From assembly GCA_039679375.1 (NCBI GenBank), contig JBDKVA010000142.1, forward strand, positions 1 to 64,000: a stretch of DNA of 64,000 bases, read 5' to 3'. Shown in pieces: positions 26,071 through 33,798 of this stretch; the stretch's first letter is position 1; each line of letters begins with the position of its first letter. Made by a program: the position numbers and the translations under genes. The notes beneath the pieces were generated by a model. That model ran no database searches, had not been told where the DNA came from, and saw nothing but the letters and a program-made list of their open reading frames with translations. The DNA comes from JBDKVA01 sp039679375 (GTDB taxonomy: Bacteria; Bacillota; Clostridia; Acetivibrionales; DTU013).

Positions 26071-26955
26071 ATGCTGATTAATGACACTAATTTTATCGAT
26101 AAGCCCTTGTTCATCAGGGGAAAAGTACGCAATGTCTACGATTTGAATGACAAACTGCTTATTGTTGTAACCGACAGGATATCGGCCTTCGATGTGGTTT
26201 TCCCAAACCTGATTCCAAATAAAGGCAAGGTTCTGAACAGCATATCCGAGTTCTGGTTCAACTATACCTCCGAAATTATCGGAAATCATATGATCACAAC
26301 GGACGTAAGCCAATACCCTGAAGGGCTTTCAAAATATTCAAAGGAGCTGCAGGGCAGGTCCATGCTGGTTCACAAGGTGAAGATGGCTGAGGCGGAGTGC
26401 ATCGTCCGCGGATACCTGGAAGGCTCTGCTCTCAAGGAATATAATGCGACAGGGAGCGTAAGCGGCATCAGGCTTCCCGCCGGGTTAAAGCAGTGCGGCA
26501 AGCTGCCGGAACCAATATTTACACCATCTACGAAAGCTTCTTCAGGACACGATGAAAATGTGACGTTCGCAGTCCTTGCAGACAGGATCGGAGCGGATCT
26601 GGCCAAACAGCTGAAGGATGCAAGTATTTCATTGTACAAGGCGGCCAGCAGTCATGCGGAAAGCAAGGGAATCATCCTGGCCGATACCAAGTTTGAGTTC
26701 GGCATGCTCGACGGAAAGCTGGTGCTTGCAGACGAGGCGTTCACTCCGGACTCTTCAAGATTCTGGGAAACGGCCGACTATCAGCCCGGTAGAGCACAGA
26801 AGAGCTTTGACAAGCAATTTGTCAGGGAATATCTTGAGGATATAAAATGGAACAAGCAGCCGCCGGCGCCGGAGCTTCCGGAACAGGTCATCAGTAAAAC
26901 GGAAGCGAAATATGTCGAGGCATATGAGAGAATCACCGGTAAAAAGCTGATATAG
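26071..26955 (+). CDS. purC: Phosphoribosylaminoimidazole-succinocarboxamide synthase
   Basis: The enzyme joins CAIR and aspartate using ATP to give SAICAR in purine synthesis. The N terminus RGKVRNVYDL, followed by VTDRISAFDVV, is the PurC signature, and ADTKFEFGM plus DEAFTPDSSRFW are also present. At 294 residues it is the long form, against about 240 for the short bacterial type. It lies inside the his operon between hisB and hisH, only 12 bases before hisH. Placing purC here links purine synthesis to the AICAR released by HisH/HisF. Confidence 0.95.
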   Translation: MLINDTNFIDKPLFIRGKVRNVYDLNDKLLIVVTDRISAFDVVFPNLIPNKGKVLNSISEFWFNYTSEIIGNHMITTDVSQYPEGLSKYSKELQGRSMLVHKVKMAEAECIVRGYLEGSALKEYNATGSVSGIRLPAGLKQCGKLPEPIFTPSTKASSGHDENVTFAVLADRIGADLAKQLKDASISLYKAASSHAESKGIILADTKFEFGMLDGKLVLADEAFTPDSSRFWETADYQPGRAQKSFDKQFVREYLEDIKWNKQPPAPELPEQVISKTEAKYVEAYERITGKKLI

Positions 26956-26967
26956 CAAAAGGCAGGT

Positions 26968-27582
26968 ATGACATTGATAGCGATTATTGATTATGGTGTG
27001 GGAAATCTGCGAAGTGTCGAGAAGGCTTTTCAGTACATAGGCCTCAACGCAGGGATTACGTCGGACATTTGCGTAGTGCGGCAGGCTGATGCAGTCGTTT
27101 TGCCCGGTGTAGGGGCATTTTCCGATGCGATGCATAGCCTGGAGAAATATGGGATGATCGGTGCGGTGAAGGAAGCAGTTACCCAGAGCAGGCCGTTCTT
27201 AGGAATCTGCCTTGGAATGCAGCTGCTTTTTGATTATAGTGAAGAAGGCGGAGAAAAGGTGAAAGGGTTGGGGCTTTTTAGCGGAGCTATCAAATCGCTG
27301 CCGTCAAATATGGGACTGAAGGTGCCCCATATGGGCTGGAACTCGCTCAAAACCAGTGACAGTCCGTTGTTTGCAGGCCTTCCGGAAAACCCTTATGTGT
27401 ATTTTGTGCATTCATTTTATCTTGATGCAAAGGACAGAAAAATTGTAACAGCTACCTGTGATTATGGAGTCACGATCGATGCGGCGGTCGGCAGCGGCAG
27501 GGTATTTGCCACCCAGTTCCATCCTGAAAAAAGTGGTGAAACAGGTCTGGCAATATTAAAGAACTGGGCATCCCTAATTTGA
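26968..27582 (+). CDS. hisH: Imidazole glycerol phosphate synthase, glutaminase subunit
   Basis: This class I glutamine amidotransferase of 204 residues supplies ammonia to HisF. The oxyanion segment VLPGVGAFSDAM, the nucleophile Cys in FLGICLGMQLLF, and the His-Glu pair in TQFHPEKSG are all intact. The start codon follows AAGGCAGGT. It is transcribed with purC and followed by hisA. Confidence 0.95.
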   Translation: MTLIAIIDYGVGNLRSVEKAFQYIGLNAGITSDICVVRQADAVVLPGVGAFSDAMHSLEKYGMIGAVKEAVTQSRPFLGICLGMQLLFDYSEEGGEKVKGLGLFSGAIKSLPSNMGLKVPHMGWNSLKTSDSPLFAGLPENPYVYFVHSFYLDAKDRKIVTATCDYGVTIDAAVGSGRVFATQFHPEKSGETGLAILKNWASLI

Positions 27583-27643
27583 TGATCTGCAAAATGCCAG
27601 CCGCTCACAATGATAAAATAGATTTGGACAGGAGTGAAGGAGC

Positions 27644-28357
27644 ATGATTATTTATCCCGCTATTGATATCAAGGATGGCAGATGTGTGAGGCTTGTTCAG
27701 GGGAAGTTCAATGATATGACCGTTTATTCGGATCACCCTGTGGACATGGCTTTGAAGTTTGAACAGATGGGTGCGGAATATCTTCATATAGTCGATCTCG
27801 ACGGAGCCAGGCTGGGTAAACCTCAAAACATAGCCGCAATAAGCGAGATGGCTGTAAAGCTCGGAATTCCGATTCAACTTGGCGGCGGCATCCGCTCGAT
27901 TGAAATGATCGAAATCATACTATGCAGGGGAATACATCGGGTAATTCTCGGCACTTCCGCCGTTAAGAATCCTGACCTCGTAAAAAAAGCGGTACAGGCT
28001 TTCGGCAACAGCCTTGCCGTAGCGATTGACGCCAAAGGCGGTATGGTGGCGATCGAGGGATGGGCGAAAACGAGTGAGTTCACTGCAATAGGGTTTGCAA
28101 AAAAAATGGAGGAACTTGGAGCGAAGATCATTATTTATACGGATATTTCCCGCGACGGCATGTTAAAAGGGCCGAACCTCAAGGCAATGGAGGATATGGT
28201 AAAGGCAGTGGGCATTGAGGTGATTGCTTCCGGGGGAGTTACAAATCTTCAGGATATAAAGAACCTTAAGGAAATAGGCGTAGCCGGGGTTATCGTTGGC
28301 AAGGCTCTTTACACAGGGGATGTTGACCTGAAGGAAGCCATAGCGGCAGCAAAGTAA
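27644..28357 (+). CDS. hisA: Phosphoribosylformimino-AICAR-phosphate isomerase
   Basis: This 237-residue TIM barrel carries out the Amadori rearrangement of ProFAR to PRFAR. The N-terminal catalytic aspartate is in YPAIDIKDGRCVRL, and the second is in YTDISRDGM. The two phosphate loops GGGIRS and ASGGV match HisA. AGGAGTGAAGGAGC precedes the ATG. A dispersed repeat separates it from hisF. Confidence 0.95.
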   Translation: MIIYPAIDIKDGRCVRLVQGKFNDMTVYSDHPVDMALKFEQMGAEYLHIVDLDGARLGKPQNIAAISEMAVKLGIPIQLGGGIRSIEMIEIILCRGIHRVILGTSAVKNPDLVKKAVQAFGNSLAVAIDAKGGMVAIEGWAKTSEFTAIGFAKKMEELGAKIIIYTDISRDGMLKGPNLKAMEDMVKAVGIEVIASGGVTNLQDIKNLKEIGVAGVIVGKALYTGDVDLKEAIAAAK

Positions 28358-28365
28358 GGCGATTG

Positions 28366-28445
28366 CCGCGCGTAGTTTATCCTGAGCTTTGCGAAGGACG
28401 CAATGACAAAAGAGAGATTGCCGCGCTTCGCTCGCAATGACGAAA
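28366..28445. repeat. Dispersed REP-like repeat between hisA and hisF
   Basis: The gap has GTTTATCCTGAGCTTTGCGA, then GGACGCAATGAC, then GATTGCCGCGCTTCGCTCGC and AATGACG. Similar short interspersed units are common in many bacterial genomes and, when read in one frame, give peptides like RFARND. ATTGCCGCGC occurs twice within 60 bases. Confidence 0.6.
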
Positions 28446-28507
28446 CATACGGTCAGAATGATGAAAACTTTTACTCGCAAAAACAGGCAAGATCGGAGAA
28501 GAAAAGC

Positions 28508-29269
28508 ATGCACACCAAAAGGATCATTCCCTGCCTTGATGTTCACGGCGGAAGGGTTGTAAAGGGAATAAATTTTGTTAACATAAGGGACGCCGGCGAC
28601 CCGGTCGAGGTGGCATCCATCTATGACAAGGCCGGCGCAGACGAACTTACCTTCCTTGACATAACGGCTTCGTCGGATGCAAGAAACATCATGCTTGATG
28701 TTGTGCGCAGAGTGGCAGAAAAGGTCTTCATACCTTTTACGGTAGGCGGCGGCATTCGGAAAGTAGAGGATTTCAGGGAAATACTAAAGGCAGGCGCCGA
28801 TAAGATATCCATCAACTCGGCCGCATTGAAAAGGCCGGAATTGATATCGGAGGCGGCGAACCGCTTCGGAAGCCAATGTGTCGTAGTGGCGATTGACGCC
28901 AAAAGGCGTGCGGATGGCGGCGGCTGGGAGGTATATCTCAACGGCGGACGCGTCAATACGGGCAGGGATGCGGTAGAGTGGGCTGTTGAAGCGGCAAATC
29001 TCGGAGCAGGTGAAATCCTTCTTACCAGCATGGACTGCGATGGAACAAAGAATGGTTATGACATCGGACTCACCAGAGCTGTTTCCGAAAATGTTAACAT
29101 ACCTGTAATTGCTTCGGGCGGAGCGGGAACAATGGAACATTTCTACGAAGCGCTTACGGCCGGAAAGGCGGACGCGGTGCTTGCGGCTTCGCTGTTTCAT
29201 TTCAGAGAGATGGAGATTTGTGATTTGAAAGCCTATTTAAGAGGAAGAGGAATAGAAGTTAGGAGTTAA
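28508..29269 (+). CDS. hisF: Imidazole glycerol phosphate synthase, cyclase subunit
   Basis: This 253-residue TIM barrel uses ammonia from HisH to turn PRFAR into imidazole glycerol phosphate and AICAR. RIIPCLDVHGGRVVKG carries the N-terminal catalytic aspartate. The second is in LTSMDCDGTKNGYD, with phosphate loops GGGIRK and ASGGAGT. The ATG at 28508 fits the family N terminus and has GGAG upstream; the open frame extends back through repeat DNA, which is not part of the gene. Confidence 0.95.
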   Translation: MHTKRIIPCLDVHGGRVVKGINFVNIRDAGDPVEVASIYDKAGADELTFLDITASSDARNIMLDVVRRVAEKVFIPFTVGGGIRKVEDFREILKAGADKISINSAALKRPELISEAANRFGSQCVVVAIDAKRRADGGGWEVYLNGGRVNTGRDAVEWAVEAANLGAGEILLTSMDCDGTKNGYDIGLTRAVSENVNIPVIASGGAGTMEHFYEALTAGKADAVLAASLFHFREMEICDLKAYLRGRGIEVRS

Positions 29270-29273
29270 TAAA

Positions 29274-30038
29274 ATGGCAAATATTATGGAAATGGTAAAG
29301 TATAATTCGGACGGACTAATACCGGCTATCACGCAGGATATTAGAACTGATGAGGTCCTGATGCTCGCTTATATGAATGAAGAATCGCTCAGCAAGACGA
29401 TAGAGACCGGTAAAGCCCATTATTACAGCAGAAGCAGGCGGAAGCTGTGGCTTAAGGGCGAGACCTCCGGCCACTTCCAGCAGGTGAGATCCATCAGTGT
29501 TGACTGTGACGGGGATACACTGCTGTTAAAAGTTGAGCAGAGCGGCGCAGCCTGTCATACCGGACATCGCTCCTGTTTTTTTACAAGACTGGACGCGAAG
29601 GAACTGAAGACCGGGGCAGTATCGGAGCAAGCCGGAGAAGAACATTCGATGCCGGTTCAGAATGAGGCGGCCCAATGCAATGCATCACCGCTGCAACAAG
29701 ATCATGCGGCAGCTTCGCAAGCCTTGCCTGAGAATGTCGGAAATGCGCAGAATACCGCCGGAGCGGAAGTGATGCAGGAAGTATTCGATGTTATTTCAGA
29801 CAGGCTGGCACACCCCAAAGAGGGCTCCTATACAAATTACCTTTTTACCAAAGGGCTGGATAAGATTTTGAAGAAAATCGGCGAAGAGTCCTGTGAAGTA
29901 GTCATTGCTTCCAAGGGTGGAGACAATGCAGAAATCAGGTCGGAAATTGCAGATCTGTTTTATCATGTGATGGTGCTCCTTGTTGAAAGGGGTATGACAT
30001 TGCAGGATATCTATGGAGAATTGAAACAAAGGGAATGA
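29274..30038 (+). CDS. hisI: Bifunctional phosphoribosyl-AMP cyclohydrolase / phosphoribosyl-ATP pyrophosphatase
   Basis: This HisIE fusion has 254 residues. The N-terminal HisI half (about 1-110) has YMNEESLSKTIETGKAHYYS, DCDGD and CHTGHRSCFF, which carries metal and catalytic residues. A linker of about 50 Gln/Ala-rich residues follows (about 115-165). The C-terminal HisE half (about 165-254) has KEGSYTNYLF and KIGEESCEVVIASK. The linker is longer than in most fusions. It starts four bases after hisF, with AGGAG overlapping the hisF end, and closes the operon. Confidence 0.95.
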   Translation: MANIMEMVKYNSDGLIPAITQDIRTDEVLMLAYMNEESLSKTIETGKAHYYSRSRRKLWLKGETSGHFQQVRSISVDCDGDTLLLKVEQSGAACHTGHRSCFFTRLDAKELKTGAVSEQAGEEHSMPVQNEAAQCNASPLQQDHAAASQALPENVGNAQNTAGAEVMQEVFDVISDRLAHPKEGSYTNYLFTKGLDKILKKIGEESCEVVIASKGGDNAEIRSEIADLFYHVMVLLVERGMTLQDIYGELKQRE

Positions 30039-30164
30039 AGTTGAAAAACAATGAAATTACATAATCCAGCCAGATAAATGGTTCTAATGCGTTAAAAACG
30101 GCACAATTTAGTAAAAACGCATATTTGATTAGGAAATGGTTAATATATTATATTATTAATATGA

Positions 30165-30191
30165 TTAGCACTCATCATAAGTGAGTGCTAA
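30165..30191. promoter_or_regulatory. CIRCE operator (HrcA binding site)
   Basis: A perfect CIRCE lies upstream of groES: TTAGCACTC (30165-30173), a nine-base spacer and GAGTGCTAA (30183-30191). HrcA binds this element and represses groESL until heat or misfolded protein titrates it. AT-rich -10-like sequence lies directly upstream. Confidence 0.97.
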
Positions 30192-30226
30192 TAAATTGAA
30201 AAAATTCGTTTCAGGAGGTATATCTT

Positions 30227-30514
30227 ATGAAAATAAAACCATTAGGTGAAAGAGTGGTTATCAAGATGCTTGAGAGCGAAGAGACTACCCAGAGCGGTAT
30301 CGTTCTTCCAGGCAGTGCAAAAGAGAAGCCGCAGGTTGCGGAAATCGTAGCAGTAGGCCCGGGCGGGTATGATGATAAAGGTCGGGAAATCAAGATGGAA
30401 GTCAAGGTCGGCGACAAAGTACTTATCAGCAAATATGCCGGGACAGAAGTGAAGATCGACAAAGTCGAGTATACGATATTAAAGCAGAGTGACATTTTGG
30501 CAGTCGTAGATTAG
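30227..30514 (+). CDS. groES: Co-chaperonin GroES
   Basis: The 95-residue GroES forms the heptameric lid of the GroEL folding chamber. IKPLGERVVIK at the N terminus and the mobile loop TTQSGIVLPGSAKEKP are typical. AGGAGGT lies before the ATG. It is transcribed with groEL under the CIRCE element. Confidence 0.98.
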   Translation: MKIKPLGERVVIKMLESEETTQSGIVLPGSAKEKPQVAEIVAVGPGGYDDKGREIKMEVKVGDKVLISKYAGTEVKIDKVEYTILKQSDILAVVD

Positions 30515-30603
30515 AATTTCCGGCAATGTCTTTAAAGTTTAGGAATTATTGATCAAATAAGTTATATTCAAATAATGAAAGATAATAAGGAGGCTTATAT
30601 AAT

Positions 30604-32241
30604 ATGGCAAAGGATATCAAGTTTGGCGAAGAAGCCAGGCGTTCGCTTGAAAGCGGCGTAAACCAGTTGGCCGACGCAGTTAAAATAACTCTTGGACCAA
30701 AGGGCAGAAATGTGGTTCTTGACAAGAAATTCGGATCCCCGCTGATCACTAACGACGGTGTTACGATCGCAAAGGAAATTGAACTGGAAGACAAATTTGA
30801 AAATATGGGCGCGCAGCTTGTTAAGGAAGTTGCCACCAAGACCAATGATGTAGCAGGCGACGGAACAACAACAGCTACTCTGCTGGCGCAGGCCATCATC
30901 AGAGAAGGGTTGAAAAACGTTGCGGCCGGTGCAAACCCGATGATCCTTAAAAAAGGAATTGCAAAAGCCGTTGACGCAGCAGTGGAAGCCATCAAGGAAG
31001 GCAGCCAGAAAATCAAGGGCAAGGAAGATATCGCAAGAGTTGCTTCCATTTCTGCAAATGATGATGAAATCGGCAGCCTTATAGCAGATGCAATGGAAAA
31101 GGTAACAAACGACGGTGTTATCACTGTTGAAGAGTCCAAAACAATGGGCACTAATCTTGAAGTCGTTGAAGGCATGCAGTTTGACAGGGGCTATGTATCT
31201 GCTTACATGGTAACGGATACGGAGAAGATGGAAGCTGTTCTGGACGATCCGTATATTCTTATCACAGATAAGAAAATCAGCAATGTACAGGACTTGCTCC
31301 CATTGCTTGAGCAGATCGTACAGGCAGGCAAGAAGCTTGTCATTATCGCTGAAGATGTAGAAGGTGAAGCTCTCACTACACTGATTGTCAATAAACTCCG
31401 CGGCACATTCAACTGTGTTGCTGTGAAAGCTCCCGGCTTTGGCGACAGAAGGAAGGAAATGCTCAAGGATATCGCAATACTGACTGGCGGAGAAGTCATT
31501 TCCGATGAACTCGGCCTTGAATTGAAAGACACCAAAGTTGCTCAGCTTGGTAAAGCCAGACAGGTAAAGGTACAGAAGGAAAACACGATCATTGTGGACG
31601 GCAGCGGCAAGCAATCCGAGATCAAGAAGAGGATTGGCGCCATCAAAGCTCAGATCGAAGAGACCACTTCCGATTTCGACAGGGAAAAACTCCAGGAAAG
31701 GCTTGCGAAGCTTTCCGGCGGCGTAGCAGTCATACAGGTCGGAGCAGCAACGGAGACCGAAATGAAGGAAAAGAAGCTCCGTATCGAGGATGCTCTTGCA
31801 GCAACCAAGGCAGCAGTCGAGGAAGGAATTGTAGCAGGCGGCGGCACGGCATATATCAATGCGATTCCGAAAGTGGAAAAGCTGCTTGCTGACAAGCATG
31901 GAGATGAAAAAACAGGTATCAGGATCATATTGAAATCCCTCGAGGAGCCCATCAGGCAGATCGCTGCTAATGCAGGCCTTGAAGGATCCGTTATAGTAGA
32001 TAAGATCAAGAATGATAAACCGGGTATCGGCTTCAATGTCATGACTGAAGAGTATGTTAATATGATCAGTGCCGGTATTGTCGACCCCACGAAGGTAACC
32101 AGATTTGCTCTGCAGAATGCTTCTTCCGTAGCAGCCATGGTGCTGACGACAGAGAGCATCGTTGCCGACAAACCGGAGAAGGAACCCGCAATGCCAGCCG
32201 GCGGCGGAATGCCGGGCGGCGGAATGGGCGGAATGTACTAA
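30604..32241 (+). CDS. groEL: Chaperonin GroEL
   Basis: The 545-residue chaperonin has the standard length and motifs: LGPKGRNVVLDKKFGSP, the ATP-binding GDGTTTATLLAQ, AAVEEGIVAGGGTAY, and the GGM-rich tail GGGMPGGGMGGMY. It assembles as a double ring and folds proteins in the cytoplasm. AAGGAGG precedes the ATG, with 89 bases after groES. A strong terminator follows. Confidence 0.99.
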   Translation: MAKDIKFGEEARRSLESGVNQLADAVKITLGPKGRNVVLDKKFGSPLITNDGVTIAKEIELEDKFENMGAQLVKEVATKTNDVAGDGTTTATLLAQAIIREGLKNVAAGANPMILKKGIAKAVDAAVEAIKEGSQKIKGKEDIARVASISANDDEIGSLIADAMEKVTNDGVITVEESKTMGTNLEVVEGMQFDRGYVSAYMVTDTEKMEAVLDDPYILITDKKISNVQDLLPLLEQIVQAGKKLVIIAEDVEGEALTTLIVNKLRGTFNCVAVKAPGFGDRRKEMLKDIAILTGGEVISDELGLELKDTKVAQLGKARQVKVQKENTIIVDGSGKQSEIKKRIGAIKAQIEETTSDFDREKLQERLAKLSGGVAVIQVGAATETEMKEKKLRIEDALAATKAAVEEGIVAGGGTAYINAIPKVEKLLADKHGDEKTGIRIILKSLEEPIRQIAANAGLEGSVIVDKIKNDKPGIGFNVMTEEYVNMISAGIVDPTKVTRFALQNASSVAAMVLTTESIVADKPEKEPAMPAGGGMPGGGMGGMY

Positions 32242-32263
32242 ACCGGAATAAAATAGGTAAATG

Positions 32264-32293
32264 AAAATGGCTTGCACATGCAAGCCATTTTTT
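32264..32293 (+). terminator. Terminator of groESL, possibly bidirectional
   Basis: A ten-base perfect stem (32266-32275 and 32280-32289) with an ACAT loop runs into a T-run. On the minus strand it also ends in TTTT, so it may serve the converging MgtC-like gene. Confidence 0.88.
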
Positions 32294-32348
32294 ATTGGTA
32301 CTGTAATAAAAAGATCACAGGTTTTTCCAAAGGCATTATTGAGAGAGT

Positions 32349-33008
32349 CTACTCCTCATATACTTTTTTTACTCCGGAGAGGCCTTGAAGGTCACAGATC
32401 GTCTGCAAATCGATGCAGCTGTTCGGCAGCTTTACAGAAAACTTCATCGTTAGTCCGTTTTCCTCATTCCTGACCAGCTGTATATTCCTGATTTCTATGC
32501 CGTATCTTTCAAAAGTGCTGCTTACCGCACCGATCTGCTCATGAGCGCCGTCGGCTTCCACAATGTATGTTCTATACCGGTTCTTTATAGAAAAATGCTG
32601 TTCGGCCTTTTTCAGAACAATCAGTGTTACGAAAATAAGTATCGTAGCAACCGCGGCGCCGGCATAAAAACCCGTTCCTGTGGCGATACCGATGCAGGAT
32701 ACCGCCCAGAGGCTTGCTGCTGTTGTAAGGCCCCGTACATTAAAGCCGTCCCGTATGATGGTTCCCGCCCCAAGAAAGCCTATCCCGCTGATAACCTGGG
32801 CGCCAAGCCTTGCGGGGTCAATATTGGCGATAGCACTGTACCTGTTGAACATAAATTCGGAGGTCACCATGACAAGTGATGATCCGACACATACCAATAT
32901 GTGTGTTCTGAAGCCGGCGGGCCTGTTTGTATGCTCTCTTTCAAAGCCGATAAAACCGCCGAGTACGCCCGCTAAAACCAGACGCAATAAAATATTGACC
33001 ATATCCAT
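32349..33008 (-). CDS. MgtC/SapB family membrane protein
   Basis: The 219-residue protein has an N-terminal membrane domain with four or five helices, including the family signature GGFIGFEREHTNRPAGFRTH and the segment GIGFLGAGTIIRDG. A soluble C-terminal ACT-like domain follows (about 140-219). Members are linked to magnesium limitation and to control of membrane ATPases. A P-type calcium ATPase gene lies about 800 bases away, divergently oriented. Confidence 0.9.
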   Translation of the reverse strand: MDMVNILLRLVLAGVLGGFIGFEREHTNRPAGFRTHILVCVGSSLVMVTSEFMFNRYSAIANIDPARLGAQVISGIGFLGAGTIIRDGFNVRGLTTAASLWAVSCIGIATGTGFYAGAAVATILIFVTLIVLKKAEQHFSIKNRYRTYIVEADGAHEQIGAVSSTFERYGIEIRNIQLVRNEENGLTMKFSVKLPNSCIDLQTICDLQGLSGVKKVYEE

Positions 33009-33070
33009 CGCAATACCTCTGCCAATTAATATATTTATCTTATTCCATACAAGAGGAAAAAATAATCGAA

Positions 33071-33583
33071 TTAATTGGTAAATATTTTTCTTGGAATAAA
33101 GATCTTGAAATTATTCAGCATTCTTTCATCAGGTTCGAATATCAAAAGCGTCTTTTCCCCCTTATAGTTGAGCGTGGCAAAGAATGCATCGGGTGAGTCG
33201 ATTGAGCTTGTTGTGTCGATCCGGTTTTTTATACTTTGAACCGACTGGCTGAAGCTGTTGCTTTTAACGCGCGAAAGGATCTCAAATTCCTTGCAGCTGG
33301 CGCTGAATATTCTTTTTCTTTTTCTTCTTGCAGTAATTTTATCGATATCAAGATCGCCGTTTGTTACGATATATTCAAATTCTACATTCCTTGATGTAAT
33401 CAGCCTGTATCCGAGATAAACGATAGCGGCCGCAAGAAAGAAGCTGATTCCAAGCTGAGCTATCACCTGGATCGAAAGGACGACCATTATAAGTATCATA
33501 GCGCCCAGTATAATGCCTGCGGTTATAAACTGGTCCTTAATGCTCTTCCTTTTCGTCACCAGTTTTTCCATGAAAGTGTCCAT
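33071..33583 (-). CDS. Small membrane protein, probably DUF6106-like
   Basis: The 170-residue product has two close membrane helices (about 20-60; FITAGIILGAMILIMVV and GISFFLAAAIVYLGYRL). A cytoplasmic domain with a basic KITARRKRKRIF stretch and a short beta-rich end follows. I recall similar Firmicute proteins under DUF6106 but cannot confirm it here. GGAGGG lies before the start. It probably shares a transcript with the MgtC-like gene 62 bases downstream. The function is unknown. Confidence 0.7.
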   Translation of the reverse strand: MDTFMEKLVTKRKSIKDQFITAGIILGAMILIMVVLSIQVIAQLGISFFLAAAIVYLGYRLITSRNVEFEYIVTNGDLDIDKITARRKRKRIFSASCKEFEILSRVKSNSFSQSVQSIKNRIDTTSSIDSPDAFFATLNYKGEKTLLIFEPDERMLNNFKIFIPRKIFTN

Positions 33584-33798
33584 TAAAAGCCCTCCTAAAA
33601 ATAATAACCAATATTGGGTAAAAAATCTGTAAGTTAAATTTTATCATACCTGTTCATGATAAACAATATACGCAGCGCAATGTTAAGGCATGATTTTTTG
33701 GCGTGGTCTATTCCAAAATCTTTTTGAATAAAAATAGGACAGATAAATGATTCGGAAGAAATATGGATAGTTACGTGCATAGCAAAGGGGTGCTTGAG

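Noticed and set aside
30595..32283. Very long minus-strand frame opposite groEL (562 codons)
   Set aside because: It is the mirror of groEL codon bias; the Cys/His/Phe-rich translation has no domain and groEL is certain.
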